From assembly GCA_051162045.1 (NCBI GenBank), contig JBISDI010000006.1: a stretch of DNA of 64,000 nt; one strand, given 5' to 3'. The notes under the pieces are model-generated. The model made no database searches, was not told where the DNA came from, and saw only the letters and a list, made by a program, of their open reading frames with translations. The stretch is from Anaerozeibacter quisquiliarum (GTDB lineage Bacteria > Bacillota > Clostridia > Christensenellales > Aristaeellaceae). The translations under genes and the position numbers were made by a program. This document shows positions 47,121 to 56,106 of this stretch, piece by piece. The stretch's first letter is position 1; each line of letters opens with the position of its first letter.

Positions 47121-49325
47121 GTGGAGATACGGGCGCATGAGATGGAGGCGGAACGGGCGCGGCTTGCCCGGACGCTTGCCATCGTGCGAGAGCAGCTTCA
47201 AACGTTTGAGCGCGCGCAGGCGGGGCAGAACACGGCGCTTTCCGAGTCGCGCCGAGAGCTGCGCGAGCAGGCCGAGGAGCGCCCCGCCAGCCTGTGGTCG
47301 GCGGACGGTTTTGAAGCGCTTGTCAACCTCAACCAATACGCGCAGGCCATTGCGGTTGACGAAAAGACGCGCGCGATGCGCGCGCAGCGCGCGCAAGCGC
47401 TCGCCGGCATGCTGGACGCGCCCTACTTCGCGCGCGTCGATTTCACGTTTGACGACGGCGGCGACGCCGAGCAGGTCTACATCGGGCGCGCGACGCTCAG
47501 GGATGAGGGCGGGCGCGACATCGTCGTGCACGACTGGCGCGCGCCGATCGCCTCGGTGTTCTACCGCTTCGGCGTCGGGAAGGCGCGGTACGACGCGCCG
47601 GGCGGGGTAATCTCCGGCACGGTGACGCGCAAGCGCCAGTACGAGATCCGGCGCGGACAGCTCGAGTACTTTTTCGACGCCGACGCCTACGTGCAGGATC
47701 GGTTTTTGCGCGAGATGCTTTCGCAGAATGCGTCGCCACGCATGCGCGCGATCGTTGAGACCATCCAGCGCGACCAGGACGAGGCGATCCGCGACGCGCG
47801 GCACGACCTGCTCATGGTGCAGGGCGTCGCGGGCAGCGGCAAGTCGTCCATCGCGCTGCACCGCGTGGCCTACCTGATGTATCAAAACGGCGAAAAGCCG
47901 CTGTCCGCCGGCGACATCCTGATCCTGTCGCCGAACGCGCTGTTTGAGCGCTACATCCAGCGGGTGCTGCCGGAACTCGGCGAGCAGAGCGTCGCCACGC
48001 GCACGATGGGATGGTTGCTGTCCGCCGCGCTCGGCGGCGCGCCGGTCGAAGGGGGCCTCGAGCGGCTGGAGCGGGTGAGCGGCGGAAAAGGCGCGGCGCT
48101 CAAGGCCTCGCCCGCGTTCGTGCGGGCGCTCGACCGGTTTGTGCGCGAGCTGCCACGCCGATGGATTCCATTCGAGGACGTGTATTACGCCGGTCGCGTG
48201 GTTGCCACCCGGCATCAACTCAAGGCGCGGATGCTGGCCGAAGGCGACGCGCTGGGGCTGGGCGCGCGGCTTGCGCGCATGGAGCGCTCGCTGTGGGCCG
48301 GCATTCGAGAACGCAGGTGCGCGCGCATGGAGAAACTGGCCGACTGCGCGCGCCGCGCGGGCGGGCACACGCTCGAAATCGACGCCTGCGCGCGGGCGTA
48401 CTCGATCCTCGAATGCGCGATTTTGGCGCAGCGCATCCGGCGGTTTACGAGGCTCGACCACCGCGCGCTCTACGCGCGGCTGATGTCGGACGAGCGCGCG
48501 GTGCGCCGCCTGCTGGGCGACGATGCGCCGGACGACCTCGCGGATATCCTGGCCTATACGCGCCGCGCGCTGGCCAAAGCGGTGCTGCCGCTCGAGGATG
48601 CGGCGGCGATCGCCTATCTGAAGCTGCTCACCGAGGGCGCGCCCCCGAGCTCGCGCATCCGGCAGGTGGTCGTGGACGAGGCGCAGGACTTGGACGCGCT
48701 GCAGTTTGCGGTGCTGGGGCGGTTGTTCCCCGACGCGCGCTTTACGGTGCTGGGCGACGTGAACCAGGCGCTCGACCGGCCGCTCAGTCGGGCGCTGTAC
48801 GACGAGATCGCCCGCGCGCTGAACCGCAAGAGTGTTTTGCTCGTCGATCTCAACAAGAGCTTTCGCATGACGCGCGAGATTTTGCAATTCAGCCTAAGAT
48901 TCCTGAGCGATCCGAGCGGCATCGAATGCTTCAACCGCAGCGGCGACGCGCCGGGCGAGCACATGGCGCGCAGCGAGGCCGGGCTGATCGATCAGATTGC
49001 GGAGGAAATCGCGCTGTGCCGCTCAAGGGGTTTTCAGTCGATCGCGCTGATCGCCCGCACGGCGTTGGGCGCCCGCGCGTGGCATGCGCGGCTCTCGGGC
49101 GTGCCCGAGGTCAAGCTGATCGACGCCGAGGACGCGGGCGAGACGGCGGGTGCGTTCGTGATTCCGCTGGCGCTGTCGAAGGGGCTGGAGTTCGACGCGG
49201 TGCTGGTGCTGGACGCCGGCCGATACGAGCGCGCGGGGGAGAAGCGGCTGCTGTACGTGGCTTGCACCCGCGCGCTGCACCGGCTGAATCTGTATTCGCT
49301 GGACAAAGAGGGGGCAAAGGCGTGA
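47121..49325 (+). CDS. helD: HelD-like UvrD/Rep-family helicase
   Basis: 734 residues. N-terminal coiled-coil arm (about 1-90), Walker A GVAGSGKSS around 235-243, then DEAQDLDALQ (Walker B), GDVNQALD and the C-terminal LSKGLEFDAVLVLD and YVACTRALHRL motifs. The arrangement with an N-terminal arm and no full 1B/2B domains is typical of HelD, which frees stalled RNA polymerase in Gram-positive bacteria. GTG start at 47121 with GAGGGGG 7 nt upstream; the longer frame lacks homology. Stop overlaps the next gene. Confidence 0.87.
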   Translation: MEIRAHEMEAERARLARTLAIVREQLQTFERAQAGQNTALSESRRELREQAEERPASLWSADGFEALVNLNQYAQAIAVDEKTRAMRAQRAQALAGMLDAPYFARVDFTFDDGGDAEQVYIGRATLRDEGGRDIVVHDWRAPIASVFYRFGVGKARYDAPGGVISGTVTRKRQYEIRRGQLEYFFDADAYVQDRFLREMLSQNASPRMRAIVETIQRDQDEAIRDARHDLLMVQGVAGSGKSSIALHRVAYLMYQNGEKPLSAGDILILSPNALFERYIQRVLPELGEQSVATRTMGWLLSAALGGAPVEGGLERLERVSGGKGAALKASPAFVRALDRFVRELPRRWIPFEDVYYAGRVVATRHQLKARMLAEGDALGLGARLARMERSLWAGIRERRCARMEKLADCARRAGGHTLEIDACARAYSILECAILAQRIRRFTRLDHRALYARLMSDERAVRRLLGDDAPDDLADILAYTRRALAKAVLPLEDAAAIAYLKLLTEGAPPSSRIRQVVVDEAQDLDALQFAVLGRLFPDARFTVLGDVNQALDRPLSRALYDEIARALNRKSVLLVDLNKSFRMTREILQFSLRFLSDPSGIECFNRSGDAPGEHMARSEAGLIDQIAEEIALCRSRGFQSIALIARTALGARAWHARLSGVPEVKLIDAEDAGETAGAFVIPLALSKGLEFDAVLVLDAGRYERAGEKRLLYVACTRALHRLNLYSLDKEGAKA

Positions 49326-49606
49326 GCGATCAGGCGATCCGCCGCATGCTGGCGGAGATTCAGGGCGTGGACGAGGAGCTGATCGGGCCTACGACGAGGC
49401 TGTGGCGCGCCGTGGACGCGATCAGCCTGGCGCAGCTGATCGTCGGGTGCGAGCGCCGGTTCCGCATCACAATCGACGACGAGCGCGTCTGCGAATTCGC
49501 GCGCGTGAAGGACCTTTCGGACTACGTCGACCGCCGCGTCGCCGACGGCCAAGACGACTACGCGCCCCCGTCCGAGGAGGCGCGCGCGGCTTGGTATTAC
49601 GAGTGA
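49322..49606 (+). CDS. Acyl-carrier-protein-like protein
   Basis: 94 residues. It aligns well with acyl carrier proteins: GVDEELIGPTTRLW, then ISLAQLIVGCERRFRITIDDERV and VKDLSDYV. The attachment serine appears to be Ser35, but the usual Asp-Ser-Leu is Ile-Ser-Leu, so 4'-phosphopantetheine loading is uncertain. The C-terminal 20 residues are an acidic, aromatic tail not found in ACP. GTG start overlaps the helD stop as GTGA. No fatty-acid or peptide-synthetase genes are nearby. Confidence 0.75.
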   Translation: MSDQAIRRMLAEIQGVDEELIGPTTRLWRAVDAISLAQLIVGCERRFRITIDDERVCEFARVKDLSDYVDRRVADGQDDYAPPSEEARAAWYYE

Positions 49607-49630
49607 CAACAGCGAGATCGGCTGGCAGGG

Positions 49631-49671
49631 CGCGATAAAGCCACCGGGTTTGAGCCGGCGGCTTTATCGCG
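49631..49671. terminator. Hairpin between convergent ACP-like gene and dhaL
   Basis: Twelve-base arms CGCGATAAAGCC/GGCTTTATCGCG, with an inner CCGG/CCGG pairing. Plus strand continues TTCTCC; a plausible bidirectional terminator. Confidence 0.6.
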
Positions 49672-49712
49672 TTCTCCGTCTGGGGCTGCCCGACGGGCGG
49701 CTCCGGCGTGGA

Positions 49713-50360
49713 TCAGTTGTCGTCCAGATGCGTCCGGATGCCGTCGGCCATCGCGGTCAGCAACAGATGGCAACTGGTCGCGCCCGCATCCAGCACGCCG
49801 CGGGAACGCTCCCCCAGCCGGCTGGCGCGGCCGATCCTGGCCACCATGTCCTTGGTGGACAGCCAGCCCGCCTCGGCGGCGGTCTGCATGGCGGTCAGGC
49901 AGTCCGCGAAGTCCCGGTCCTCGGCGAGCGCCTCGCGGTAGGCGGTTTCGGCCGGAACCAGCACGTCCATCAGCGTCTTGTCGCCCACCTGCGCGCCACC
50001 CAGTTCCGCAAGGCCGGCGAGCGCCGCGGCCAGCATGGACCCGAACACCGCCCGGTCGATCCGGTCGGTCCGCTTGCACGCGCGCGCCATCTCGGCGAAC
50101 ATGGTGCCGTACAGCGGCCCCATCGAGCCGCCGATCTCCATCATCAGCACCCGCCCGAGCGTCTTGAGCGCTTCGGAAAGGCCCATCTCCGCCCCCGCGA
50201 TGCGCGCCTCACACAGGGTAAACCCCTTGTTCATGTTGACACCGTGGTCGCCGTCGCCGATCAACCCGTCGATGTCCGACAGGTACGCCTTGTTCTCCTG
50301 AATCACCCGGATCATCGAAGAGACGATGTCCTTGCCGTCCTTTTCGCAAAACCCTGTCAT
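49713..50360 (-). CDS. dhaL: DhaL-type kinase subunit
   Basis: 215 residues, the nucleotide-binding half of a dihydroxyacetone-kinase-type enzyme. The Mg-ATP/ADP motif GLIGDGDHGVNM and GGSMGPLYG are clear. With DhaK it would phosphorylate a short keto-sugar. No PTS subunit DhaM is in the window, so ATP is the probable donor. Last gene of the polyol operon, 12 nt after dhaK. Confidence 0.9.
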   Translation of the reverse strand: MTGFCEKDGKDIVSSMIRVIQENKAYLSDIDGLIGDGDHGVNMNKGFTLCEARIAGAEMGLSEALKTLGRVLMMEIGGSMGPLYGTMFAEMARACKRTDRIDRAVFGSMLAAALAGLAELGGAQVGDKTLMDVLVPAETAYREALAEDRDFADCLTAMQTAAEAGWLSTKDMVARIGRASRLGERSRGVLDAGATSCHLLLTAMADGIRTHLDDN

Positions 50361-50372
50361 GCGCGTCCCCCT

Positions 50373-51371
50373 TCAGCAGACTGTCAGGCCCATCGACTGG
50401 GCCGGCATGTCGAGCATTTCCTTGAGCTCGTCGTCCAGCTTCATTGCGGTGAAGGTGGCGCCCATCATCTCAAGCGACGTAAAATAGTTGCCCACGAAGG
50501 GCCGGTAGACCGAAATCCCCCTTGCGGCGAGCAGCCGCTCGATCTTGTCGTAGAGGATGTACAGCTCCATTACCGGCGTCGCGCCCAGGCCCGACACCAC
50601 CACCGCCAGCTCGTCGCCCGAGACGAAGGGCATGTCGCTTGCCACCGCCTCGACCATCATCTCGGCCATCTCGTCGGCGGTCTTGATCGCACACACCTCG
50701 ACGCCCGGCTCGCCGTGGTGGCCGATGCCCACCTCCATCGTGCCCGGCTCGATCGTAAAATTGGGGTGTCCCACCGCCGGGATGGTGCAGGGGGTAAGAC
50801 CGATGCCGATCGAGCGGGTGTTGTCGATGGCCTTCTGCGCGCAGGCGATGACCTCGTCAAGGCTCGCGCCGGTTGCGGCCTTCGCGCCGCCCACCTTCCA
50901 CATCAGCACCTCACCCGCCACGCCGCGCCGCTTCATCGGCTGATCCTTGGGCGCGGAGGCCACGTCGTCGTTGGCGATCACCGTCTTGACCTGGATGTCG
51001 TCGTCGTCCGCCAGCTTGGCGGCCATCTTGACGTTCATGTTGTCGCCTGCGTAGTTGCCGTACAGGCAGGCCACGCCCGCGCCCGCGTCGGCCTCCACGA
51101 ACGCGTCGTAGAAGGCCTTGGCGGTGGGCGAGGAAAACACCTCGCCCACGGCGGCCGCATCCACCATGTGCTTGCCCACATAGCCGATGAACGCCGGCTT
51201 GTGGCCCGAGCCTCCGCCGGTCACGATGCCCACCTTGCCGGGCGCCTTCGCAAAGGCGCTGGCGATCACGCGCGGATTATCGGTTGCCCTGACCAACTGG
51301 GGGTGTGCCTTGACGAACCCCCTGAGCATGTCCTCGACCACCAGGTCGGGGTTGTTGATGATGCGTTGCAT
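50373..51371 (-). CDS. dhaK: DhaK-type kinase subunit
   Basis: 332 residues, the substrate-binding half. GGGSGHKPAF and GNYAGDNMN are family motifs, and GIGHHGEPG carries the histidine that covalently binds the ketose as a hemiaminal. Dihydroxyacetone is the classic substrate; relatives in polyol clusters with an RpiB isomerase phosphorylate erythrulose, which fits this neighbourhood better (inference). Confidence 0.9.
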   Translation of the reverse strand: MQRIINNPDLVVEDMLRGFVKAHPQLVRATDNPRVIASAFAKAPGKVGIVTGGGSGHKPAFIGYVGKHMVDAAAVGEVFSSPTAKAFYDAFVEADAGAGVACLYGNYAGDNMNVKMAAKLADDDDIQVKTVIANDDVASAPKDQPMKRRGVAGEVLMWKVGGAKAATGASLDEVIACAQKAIDNTRSIGIGLTPCTIPAVGHPNFTIEPGTMEVGIGHHGEPGVEVCAIKTADEMAEMMVEAVASDMPFVSGDELAVVVSGLGATPVMELYILYDKIERLLAARGISVYRPFVGNYFTSLEMMGATFTAMKLDDELKEMLDMPAQSMGLTVC

Positions 51372-51394
51372 AGGATCCTCCCGCCTTTTTACGC

Positions 51395-51859
51395 TTATAC
51401 GGGCGCCGCGCCGCCGCGGCCTGATTCGTACGCCTTGATCCGGTCTACCTTGTCGGCGGAGCCGCCGCCCTCAAATTCGCATTCCAGCCACTGTTCCACC
51501 AGCATGCACCCCAATTGCGGCGCGATGACGCGCGCGCCCATGCACATGATCTGGGCGTCGTTGGATTTTCTGGAGCGCGCGGTGGAGAACGGGTCGTGGC
51601 AGACGGCCGCCCGGATACCGGCCACCTTGTTGGCGGTGATCGCCATGCCGATGCCGGTGCCGCAGATCAGGATGCCGCGCTCGAACGTCCCGCGGGCGAC
51701 CGCCTCGGACACTGCCACCGCGATGTCTGGGTAGAGCACCGGCCGGTCGTCAAATGTGCCGAAATCCTCCACCTCAAGGCCCTTCTTGAGCAGCAGCGCC
51801 TTGACGGCGTCACGAAACGCGCAGGCCGCCTCGTCGCAGCCGATCGCGATCCTTCCCAT
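51395..51859 (-). CDS. RpiB/LacAB-family sugar-phosphate isomerase
   Basis: 154 residues. IAIGCDEAA at the start, the catalytic-cysteine loop ICGTGIGM and GIRAAVCHDPFSTARSRKSNDAQIM (here split: AAVCHDPFS, RKSNDAQ) are typical of ribose-5-phosphate isomerase B. In this operon an attractive role is isomerising erythrulose phosphate to erythrose 4-phosphate, as relatives do in four-carbon polyol pathways. Lies between dhaK and the dehydrogenase gene. Confidence 0.88.
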   Translation of the reverse strand: MGRIAIGCDEAACAFRDAVKALLLKKGLEVEDFGTFDDRPVLYPDIAVAVSEAVARGTFERGILICGTGIGMAITANKVAGIRAAVCHDPFSTARSRKSNDAQIMCMGARVIAPQLGCMLVEQWLECEFEGGGSADKVDRIKAYESGRGGAAPV

Positions 51860-51874
51860 TTGTGTATCAACTCC

Positions 51875-52957
51875 TTACATGCCGGGGATGAGCGCCACCT
51901 TGAACGAGTTGTCCTTGCCGGTCGCGGCGTACTCAAATGCGCGCACCCAGTCCTCGAGCGCAAACTTGTGGCTGACCACGCCCTCGGTGGGCAGACTGCC
52001 GTCCGAAATCCACTTGATCACCCAGTCGTAGGAGTAGGGCGACAGGTGCGCGCCAAGCAGGTCCAGCTCCTTGCGGTCGGAGATGATCGACCAGTCCACG
52101 GTCACCAGATCCTTGAACACCGAGAACTCGACGAAGCGCCCCATCTTGCGGATCATCTCCAGCCCCTGCTGGACGCTCGACGGGTGGCCGGTCGCCTCGA
52201 TGTAGATGTCGCAGCCGTAGCCCTCGGTCATCGCTACGATCTCCTTGACCACGTCCTGCTTGCCCGGGTTCATCACCAGGTCCGCGCCGAAGGCCTTCGC
52301 CTTCTCGAGCCGGACGTCGTTCATGTCGAGCACGATCAGCTTGGCCGGGTTGCGCTTCTTGATCGCGCCCACCATGCCCAGCCCCAGCGTGCCCGCGCCC
52401 GACAGCACCACCATGTCCTCATTGGTGATCTGCGCGCGGTCGACGCAATGCTTGGAACAGGCGTACGGTTCGACCAGCAGCGCCTGCTCGACCGGCATGT
52501 CGGCCGGGATTTTATAGACGAGGGCCTCGGGCGGAAAGCGCATGTATTCGGCCATGCCGCCGTTGACATTGTTCTGGAAGCCGTAGAGGTCGTGCTTCTG
52601 GCACATCCAGTAGCGGCCGCTCTTACAGAACTTGCATTCCCAGCAGGGCACGATCTGCTCGGACACCACATGGTCGCCTACCGCGAAGCCCTCCATGCCC
52701 TCGCCCACTTCCACGACCGTGCCGCAGAACTCGTGGCCGGGGATGACCGGCGGCTTGACGTAGGAGGGGGATCCGTCGCCGCCCCAGAAGGAGGGCGCGC
52801 CATGGTATGACTTGAGGTCGCCGGCGCAGACGCCGCAGCCCTCGACCTTGACGATCAGGTCCTTGCCGGTCGCGCGCGGCACGGGGAAGTCGGTCACCAG
52901 CCGGTAGTCGCCCGGCGCATACGCCACCAATGCCCGCATGGTCTTCGGAAGTTCCAT
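51875..52957 (-). CDS. Zinc-dependent polyol dehydrogenase (erythritol/threitol type suspected)
   Basis: 360-residue medium-chain alcohol dehydrogenase. Catalytic zinc ligands sit in GCGVCAGD and PGHEF; a structural zinc site is PCWECKFCKSGRYWMC; the cofactor site is GAGTLGLGMVGA. The N-terminal MRALVAYAPGDYRL and YHGAPSFWG resemble erythritol/L-threitol dehydrogenases (from memory). ATG 52957 with AGGAGG 8 nt upstream; the frame extends upstream without homology. Confidence 0.85.
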   Translation of the reverse strand: MELPKTMRALVAYAPGDYRLVTDFPVPRATGKDLIVKVEGCGVCAGDLKSYHGAPSFWGGDGSPSYVKPPVIPGHEFCGTVVEVGEGMEGFAVGDHVVSEQIVPCWECKFCKSGRYWMCQKHDLYGFQNNVNGGMAEYMRFPPEALVYKIPADMPVEQALLVEPYACSKHCVDRAQITNEDMVVLSGAGTLGLGMVGAIKKRNPAKLIVLDMNDVRLEKAKAFGADLVMNPGKQDVVKEIVAMTEGYGCDIYIEATGHPSSVQQGLEMIRKMGRFVEFSVFKDLVTVDWSIISDRKELDLLGAHLSPYSYDWVIKWISDGSLPTEGVVSHKFALEDWVRAFEYAATGKDNSFKVALIPGM

Positions 52958-52988
52958 TGTCTTCTCCTCCTCTATTCTCCTCGCCGCG

Positions 52989-54110
52989 CTAATTGGCCGC
53001 GCGGATTCGCTCGCCCGATTCCACGTCGAATAGATGCGTCTTTTCACCGTTGACCGTCAGCCGCACGATGTCGCCCCGGCGGAAGCGCCGCTCGTCGGTG
53101 ATGATCAGCATCAGCAAGTCGTCGCCTACGCGCACGCCCACGCGGCCCTCGTCGCCCAGGTTTTCGTACATGGCGACGCGCTCCGGCGTGCCCTTGGAGT
53201 CCTCCGCACCGATATACAGGTCCATCGGGCGCACGCCCATCTTGACCTCGTAGCCGTCGTGCAGCTTGTCGTAGTAACGGCGCGGCACCACGATGCGCAG
53301 ATCGCTGCCGGCAAAGGTGAAATAAAAATCTCCATCATACTTGATGATGCGGGTCCTCAGGATGTTCATCGGGGGTTCGCCGATGAACGCGGCGACAAAC
53401 TCGTTAGCCGGATCGTCGTAGACCTCGATCGGGGTACCGAACTGCTGCAGCACGCCCAAGTCAATTATGGCGATGCGGTCGGCCAGGCTCATGGCTTCCA
53501 GTTGGTCGTGCGTCACATAGACCGACGTACACTGGATCTCGTTATGAAGCCGCTTGATCTCGGTGCGCATCGCTTGGCGCATCTTGCCGTCCAGGTGGGA
53601 GAGCGGCTCGTCCATCAGCAACAGCTCCGGCCGCCGTACGATGGCGCGGGCGATGTTGACCCGCTGCTTTTGCCCGCCGGACAGCTTGACCGGCATCATG
53701 GTCAGCAGGTCCTCTACCTTGAGCAGCGACGCAATCTCGCGCACCCGCCGGTCGATTTCGTCCTGCCGCACCCCTTTGGCTCGCAGGTTGAAGGCGATGT
53801 TCTCATACACCGTGAGCGGCGGATACAGCGCGTAGTCCTCAAACGCCAGCCCGATGCGCCGATCCTTGGGATGCACATGGTTGACCAGCCGGTCGCCGAT
53901 GAAGATCTCCCCTTGGGTGATGTCCTCCAGGCCCGCGATCATGCGCAGCGTCGTGGTCTTGCCGCAGCCGGACGGCCCCAGCATCGCGATGAATTCGCCG
54001 TCATAGCAGTCAAGCGTCAGGTCGTTGACCGCGAAGCTATTGAGGATGCGCCTCTTTCGACCGCTGTTTTCGTACCGTTTGAACAGGTTTTTGAGCGTCA
54101 GCTTGGCCAT
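52989..54110 (-). CDS. ABC transporter ATP-binding protein, sugar/polyol type (second)
   Basis: 373 residues, MalK/UgpC-like. Walker A GPSGCGKTT, signature LSGGQKQR, Walker B LLLMDEPLSHLD, followed by the C-terminal TOBE regulatory domain. Two different ATPase genes in tandem, as in GlpS-GlpT polyol importers, suggest a heterodimer. 3 nt after the first ATPase gene. Confidence 0.92.
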   Translation of the reverse strand: MAKLTLKNLFKRYENSGRKRRILNSFAVNDLTLDCYDGEFIAMLGPSGCGKTTTLRMIAGLEDITQGEIFIGDRLVNHVHPKDRRIGLAFEDYALYPPLTVYENIAFNLRAKGVRQDEIDRRVREIASLLKVEDLLTMMPVKLSGGQKQRVNIARAIVRRPELLLMDEPLSHLDGKMRQAMRTEIKRLHNEIQCTSVYVTHDQLEAMSLADRIAIIDLGVLQQFGTPIEVYDDPANEFVAAFIGEPPMNILRTRIIKYDGDFYFTFAGSDLRIVVPRRYYDKLHDGYEVKMGVRPMDLYIGAEDSKGTPERVAMYENLGDEGRVGVRVGDDLLMLIITDERRFRRGDIVRLTVNGEKTHLFDVESGERIRAAN

Positions 54111-54113
54111 GCA

Positions 54114-55277
54114 TTACGCCTCCTTTGCGCTGTGCGTGGTAAACTCGCGCACAGATGCCTCGTCATAGCGCCCGATATAGTTCGTGTTCAGGGCGTCGAA
54201 GAACATGGCCCGTTCGATTTCAAAGGTGACGTATACATCCTGATCCAGGCGGACCTTGAGCCCGTTGGGCGCGATCATCCGAACCAACTGGCCCCCGATC
54301 TTGGCGATCAGCACCGACTTGTTGCCGATGGCCTCGAAGCTGTAAACCGTGCCCGGAATCGCCCCCTCGACTGGCTCGAAGTGGTAGTGGATGTTCTGCG
54401 GGCGCAGCCCCATGTGCACGTCGCCGCACCCAAGCGCGTCAAAGCGGTCGTCCATCACCCGGTCGGCGGGCAGCGCGAGGATTTTGTTCGGAGCTTCCGC
54501 CCATTTGAGGGCATAGCCCTCACCAGAGCGCATCAGTTCGCATTCAAGCAGGTTGATTTCCGGGTCGCCCATCAACTGCGCGACGAACTCGTTCGCCGGC
54601 ATGTAATACACCTCGTCGCCGGTCCCTACCTGGATAATCTCGCCCTGGTTGATGATGGCGATGCGGTCGCCCAGGCTCATGGCTTCCATGAAGTCGTGGG
54701 TGACGTAGATCGAGGTGGTCTCGAAGCTGTGCTGCATCTCCTTGAGCTCGCTGCGCATCAGGTTTCGCAGCTTGGCGTCCAAATGCGCCAGCGGCTCGTC
54801 CATCAGGAACACGTTGGGCGTGCGCACCAGCGCCCGACCCAGCGCCACCCGCTGCCGCTGACCGTTGGACAGCTGACTGGGCAGGCGCTCGAGCAGCATG
54901 TCGATCTTCATCAGCTTGGATACGCGGTGTACGGCATCCCGGATATAGTCCTCATCCTTGCGGTAGCGGGGACTGCGCAGCGGCGAGGCGATGTTGTCGT
55001 ACACGGACATGTGCGGGTAGAGCGCGTAGTTTTCAAACACCATCGCCACGTTGCGCTCGGACGGGTCCAGCTGATTGACCACGGCTCCGTCGATCTTGAT
55101 CATGCCCTCGGTGGGCACCTGAATGCCGGCGATGTTGTTCAAAATGGTGGTCTTGCCCGCGCCCGCCGGGCCGAACAACACGAAAAACTCCTTGTTCTCA
55201 ATGGTCAGCGTGACATCCTTGAGCGCGGTCAGCTTGCCAAAGCGCTTGGTCACGCCGATCAGTTCGATCTTTGCCAT
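54114..55277 (-). CDS. ABC transporter ATP-binding protein, sugar/polyol type (first)
   Basis: 387 residues. Walker A is GPAGAGKTT, the signature is LSNGQRQR (Asn for the usual Gly) and Walker B is VFLMDEPLAHLD; a TOBE domain follows. The altered signature and the paralogous neighbour suggest an asymmetric ATPase pair. Lies 7 nt after the permease gene. Confidence 0.92.
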   Translation of the reverse strand: MAKIELIGVTKRFGKLTALKDVTLTIENKEFFVLFGPAGAGKTTILNNIAGIQVPTEGMIKIDGAVVNQLDPSERNVAMVFENYALYPHMSVYDNIASPLRSPRYRKDEDYIRDAVHRVSKLMKIDMLLERLPSQLSNGQRQRVALGRALVRTPNVFLMDEPLAHLDAKLRNLMRSELKEMQHSFETTSIYVTHDFMEAMSLGDRIAIINQGEIIQVGTGDEVYYMPANEFVAQLMGDPEINLLECELMRSGEGYALKWAEAPNKILALPADRVMDDRFDALGCGDVHMGLRPQNIHYHFEPVEGAIPGTVYSFEAIGNKSVLIAKIGGQLVRMIAPNGLKVRLDQDVYVTFEIERAMFFDALNTNYIGRYDEASVREFTTHSAKEA

Positions 55278-55284
55278 ATGCCAC

Positions 55285-56106
55285 CTACCCCTTCACTGCA
55301 CCAAAACTCAGGCCGCGAACCAGGTGCTTCTGGATGATAATCGCGAAGATGATCGCCGGAAGCGCCGAGAACGTGGCCGCCACCGCCATCTGCCCGTAGT
55401 GGACGGTGGCCTGGGCCAGGTACTTGGTCGCCGCCACGGTGATCGGCTCCACCTGCATGCCCGCCAGCAGCAGCGGGAAGGTAAAGCTGTTCCACGCGAA
55501 GATAAAGCACAGAAGCGCCGCCGCCACCAGGCCGGGCTTGATCAGCGGCAGCAGGATCTTGAGGAAGATCTGCCACCAGGTGTAGCCGTCCACCTGGGCC
55601 GCATGTTCGATCTCGACCGAGATGTCCTCAAAGTACCCGCGCACCACCCAGATGATCAGCGGCATGGAGATCAGCTGGTATACCCAGATCAGGCCGAAGT
55701 AGGAATCGTAGAGGCCCAGATGCTGATAGATCATGTACAGAGGCAGCACCACCAGGATTTCCGGCGCGAACTTGAAGGACAGAATCTGGAAGGCGATGTC
55801 TTCCTTTTTTTTGAAGTTGTAGCGCGCGAAGGCGTAGGCCGCCGGCACGCCGGCCAGCACCGACACCAGCACCGCGCCGCCCGATACGATGATCGAATCG
55901 CGGATGTAGCGGAAGTAGTCTGACTTAAGGAAGACTTCTTCATAGTTGACCAGTGTGGGCGTAAACACAAAGGTGGTGGTCAGCATCTCGGCGTCCGATT
56001 TGAAGGTCAGGATCAGCATCCACAAAAGCGGAAACAGCGCGAAAATCGCATAGATCACCAGCGCGCCGTTCTTGAGCGCCGCGTAGAGTCTTTTTTGGGC
56101 GGTCAT
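55285..56106 (-). CDS. ABC sugar/polyol permease, MalG type
   Basis: 273 residues, about six membrane segments. The EAA loop contacting the ATPase is EHAAQVDGYTWWQIFLKILLPLIKPG. Start at ATG 56106 overlaps the stop of the partner permease (ATGA); the frame upstream is a shadow of that gene. Confidence 0.92.
   Translation of the reverse strand: MTAQKRLYAALKNGALVIYAIFALFPLLWMLILTFKSDAEMLTTTFVFTPTLVNYEEVFLKSDYFRYIRDSIIVSGGAVLVSVLAGVPAAYAFARYNFKKKEDIAFQILSFKFAPEILVVLPLYMIYQHLGLYDSYFGLIWVYQLISMPLIIWVVRGYFEDISVEIEHAAQVDGYTWWQIFLKILLPLIKPGLVAAALLCFIFAWNSFTFPLLLAGMQVEPITVAATKYLAQATVHYGQMAVAATFSALPAIIFAIIIQKHLVRGLSFGAVKG

Noticed and set aside
53034..55337. 767-codon plus-strand open frame
   Set aside because: It is a stop-free shadow of two ABC ATPase genes, rich in His/Val/Leu/Arg as expected of antisense frames in GC-rich DNA.
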